Part shown: in pieces, positions 48,600-51,502 of the stretch
Position numbering within the stretch: the first letter of the stretch is position 1
Layout of the letters: every line of letters begins with the position of its first letter
Source of the DNA: Thozetella sp. PMI_491
Taxonomy: Eukaryota > Ascomycota > Sordariomycetes > Chaetosphaeriales > Chaetosphaeriaceae
Reading direction: 5' to 3'
NCBI GenBank assembly: GCA_021432635.1
Contig: MU270151.1
Span: forward strand, 1 to 51,502
Length of the DNA: 51,502 bases
Translations under genes and position numbers: made by a program
The notes under the pieces: model-generated
Database searches by the model: none
The model's input: the letters and a program-made list of their open reading frames with translations, nothing else
What the model was told of the DNA's origin: nothing

Positions 48600-50217
48600 A
48601 GTAATAGTATGAGAGAGAATCGGGAAGAGAAGACTTGTTTTGATTAGCGATGCGTAGGTAAGGTTGCTCGAGAAGGGAATGATTTCTTGCCTTTATCTAC
48701 GAGGGAATCACCTTGCCCACTTATACTATTCGCATCACCCACTTCGAACTACGCCTTCTAGCTGGTGTGTATTCTAGACCAATTTCTAAATACAGTACCG
48801 CGCTATTGTAGCCAAAGGTCATAGTATCGGCGTGCCGACCATCTCGCGCGAGGGGTAAGAACGCGGACACTGCCACCATCCCTTGAACAGCGAACACAGC
48901 AATTGGGGGTATCTGCTCCGCGGAGATCCCTTGGTTGGTCGATCTAGGACGATTGCCGGAGCAGCAGGGCTCCCGAGGATTCCCGACAGGATTTAGTGGA
49001 CCCGCTCGCCATACCGTGGCCGATACAAAGAGCCACATGGCTAACGTGGTCTAGAGGCGAAAGAGAAGTAAAACAATCGGGGCCACTCGCTAGGGTCCGC
49101 AGGTCAGTCCACGTAATTCACATTTTTTTCGTTGTATTTAGGTTTTAACGAGTCGATCTTAAGATTCAGGCTAGCCACCAGATTATTGAGGTCGAGGCCA
49201 ACGTCAAAGTTTGCTTCTGGGATTTTCTGTATGGTTGAGACAAAGAAGACCCTACAGAGAGTCTAGATTTTGAACGTGTCAAGGCGCCGTTCTCCAAAAA
49301 GGGCGGCTTTGTCCCCTCGGGTTGGACAGGTCCTGGTGGTCTGAGGGCTGAACCGTAAAACATATGATGGTCAATCCTACGCCTCTAGGCCTTGGCAAAG
49401 AGGCGGAACACACCGGCCATTCCCACGTGGCGACCCGCCCTCGAACCTTTACAATAGGCTTAGACACACTTCCACTTGACCTCTCCCTAAGCTCTAACGC
49501 CCTAACGCCGACAATACAGAATAATCGCTACAATACAAATCATGACTTCCTTTAACTGCGGGGAATCAAGACGCGGACCAAGGCAAACCACCCTGTATAT
49601 AGCACTTCAAGTTGGACAAATTAACACCGCTTAGACATCGATCCAGGCCAGGAGATACGGCACGCAAGATCTGCTAAGTCGTTGGATACTTCCTGCAAGA
49701 CAAGGTCGGAGGGTACGGTCGCGCACTTCTCATGCCCGTACTGGTCTGTGTGAGGCGGCACTTCATCGCTTTTGACCTGATTTCAGCAGTAGGACTTTGT
49801 GGGCGGACGAAGTTCTTGCATGGGAGCAGTAACTTGGCATCATTTCTGTAACTAATATATCTGGCCTTGATCCTCAGGCCCGGCCCACTGATAGATCTTT
49901 AGATTGCGCGAATATTTGGCGCTCGCGTCCTGGCAATCATATCGTCGGATGAAAAGGCCCTGAAGCTCAAGGAATTTGGGCGCTGAGGCAGTAGTGAATT
50001 ACAACACTTTCCCGACTGGGACCGCGAAATTCTCAAACATCTGCGTCTCAAAGCCCGCTGGCATCGCAACCGCCCGATGCTAGGACACCGTCTCCACAGC
50101 TCGTTCCCACCTGCACCAATACTAGCGTCTCAAAGCTTAGAGGAGCATTCCACCCCGGCCGAGGGAGAGGAGACCTGTTCGCAGCGGCGGGCCGTTCCGC
50201 CCTAGCCGTCCGTGGCT
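48600..50217. other. Gene-poor 1.6-kb region
   Basis: Short frames on both strands (for example 48721-49038 minus and 49364-49555 plus) show no family motif. No repeat, RNA gene or element end was recognised. Confidence 0.4.
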
Positions 50218-50670
50218 ATGGCCGCCTTCACTCACGCAGATGTTGCCGAAGTCGCGCGGATGCACCGCGCAGACGGGTGCACGCCGTCGTTCAGACACGG
50301 AACGGCAACCAAGCCGCTTTCGGGAAAGCAGTGCATGATCTACTCCCTCGGCTTCCCCAACGGCGACAGCTGGGCGGTCCGGATCCCTTCGCTCATGAGA
50401 CATCTCCCCGCCGCGGCCATTGCCAACTACGTCGAGGCGGAAGCGCGCATCCTCAAAGACCTCGAAGCCGGTCTCTGGGAGCCTGATTCTGCCACCTGGT
50501 TAAAGCTGCTGCAACACCTAAATTTGGCTAATATGCAGGATCCTTTTCTAGACCCCTATGACACAGTAAATAGATCTCTTTCTGTGCCTTCAATTTTTAT
50601 TACTGCAAATAGATACTCTTGCCTGTTAGGAGGCGCCGCCGCCGACCACAAGTCCAGCACCTCCGTCTGA
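50218..50670 (+). pseudogene. N-terminal fragment of an APH-type kinase family protein
   Basis: About 150 aa from the ATG at 50218. CMIYSLGFPNGDSWAVRIP followed by a helix NYVEAEARILKDLEAG resembles the start of fungal aminoglycoside/choline-type phosphotransferase folds, which normally run over 350 aa. The recognisable part ends near 50480. The remainder (to the stop at 50670) shows no kinase motifs, and the catalytic HGD and metal-binding DxE blocks are absent from the following sequence. Either a spliced gene I cannot follow or a truncated remnant. Confidence 0.45.
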
Positions 50671-51154
50671 AAGTATTGCCGGCGAGAGGTGCGCTGGCGC
50701 CATTAATAGGCTCTGCTCCGCCGTGCATGCAACCTCGTACGAGGCTGTTCGCGGCCCTCCGACTGTATGGCCGGGCATAATACGGTAGGTGACGAATCAG
50801 ACAAAGCGAGGAAGCGGCTGGGCGAGTCGTGTTGGGCCTGAAACCTGGAACGGGGAATGTTCACTCACATCCCCGGGGCGTCATGGCCTCCTCGTGCAGA
50901 AGCGATCGGATGACATTGGTCTGTTGGTTCCTTACAAACGCCCGGAACCAACACGACGCTCTTGGAACCAACACAACCGCCGGCCGTGCGGCCTCGCGCT
51001 TCCCATCGGCACTTCACATCTTTGGTCTGGGTCCAGGGGATGTGACCGAGGAACCCTCCACCTCTATAAATCCCCAGGTCTCTCTTGGATCAAGGACGTG
51101 CTCTCCTCCTTATCCTCCACACACCAGCGGTCTTCACAGTACCAGGTCCTCATT
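50671..51154. promoter_or_regulatory. Upstream region of the last gene
   Basis: 484 nt. TATAAAT at about 51064-51070 lies about 85-90 nt before the ATG at 51155, a plausible core promoter. No other gene is visible. Confidence 0.4.
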
Positions 51155-51502
51155 ATGGAAGCCAAAGCATACGAACCAGAGGCCTTCAACAGGCTCCCGC
51201 TCCTGACGGACGCTGTCAAGAGGTTTGATGCCCTCGACGGAGACGCCTTTGTGGCCACAGCCGTTCGAGAGTTGTTCGTCCGCCACGAAGTAGACCGGAC
51301 GTTCGGCCTCGCCCTGCTTCACCGCCATTTCGAACTCCAGCCCGGCGAGAGGCTCGTCGACTACGGCGGCACTTCTGTGCCGTGGCACCTCGGCAAGATT
51401 TCCAAGGACATCCGCCCGTGCAACTGGGCCCTCGGCGACGATGTCATCCGCCCTTACGAGTTCCGCTATTCGCCCGGGCCGGACGCCGGGCCCGATTTCG
51501 CC
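51155..51502 (+). CDS. Hypothetical protein, 3' end outside window
   Basis: Open frame of 116 codons from ATG (MEAKAYEPEAFNRLPLLTD) running to the window edge. GC-rich third positions and a soluble, acidic composition look like real coding sequence. Segments such as HRHFELQPGERLVDYGG are natural-looking, but I cannot name a family. No signal peptide. A TATA box upstream supports the start. Confidence 0.65.
   Translation, partial: MEAKAYEPEAFNRLPLLTDAVKRFDALDGDAFVATAVRELFVRHEVDRTFGLALLHRHFELQPGERLVDYGGTSVPWHLGKISKDIRPCNWALGDDVIRPYEFRYSPGPDAGPDFA

Overview
The window reads as nuclear DNA of a filamentous ascomycete (Pezizomycotina, probably Sordariomycetes). The reasons are many short GT-AG introns of about 46-125 nt with CTAAC/CTGAC-like branch sites, Zn2Cys6 regulators, HET-domain genes, a pepsin-type protease, a fungal tyrosinase and a Crypton-like recombinase remnant. 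Exons were joined by hand by matching intron phase to protein-family motifs. There were no homology searches, so exon ends are models.

Left part (1-11.3 kb): a Zn2Cys6 transcription factor, an arylsulfatase, a GH78 alpha-L-rhamnosidase and an MFS sugar transporter lie side by side. Neither the sulfatase nor the rhamnosidase has a signal peptide. Together they look like an uptake-and-intracellular-degradation module for a rhamnoside, possibly a sulfated one. This is the most attractive candidate system in the window.

11.3-19 kb is gene-poor. It holds an unrecognised secreted cysteine-containing protein of 407 aa (minus strand), a 4 kb stretch with no convincing gene, and a hypothetical two-exon gene at 18.3-19.0 kb.

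19.9-33.5 kb holds a second Zn2Cys6 regulator (five exons), a broken secreted amidohydrolase (frameshift plus loss of the catalytic Asp segment), a cytochrome P450, a 14-TM DHA2-type exporter and a secreted tyrosinase. This resembles tailoring, export and regulation genes of a secondary-metabolite locus without a backbone synthase.

33.7-45.1 kb is accessory in character: two HET-domain genes (the second with N-terminal membrane segments) flank a large Ulp1/adenain-type cysteine protease with a repeat-rich nuclear-looking N-terminus. A GNAT fragment and a truncated Crypton-like tyrosine recombinase follow, with a 22-bp palindrome just upstream of the latter.

46-51.5 kb holds a possibly frameshifted GPI-anchored-type small secreted protein, a secreted aspartic protease with AT-leaning codons in an AT-rich pocket, an N-terminal fragment of an APH-type kinase, and an unrecognised gene running off the right edge. 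No rRNA, CRISPR array or convincing tRNA was seen.
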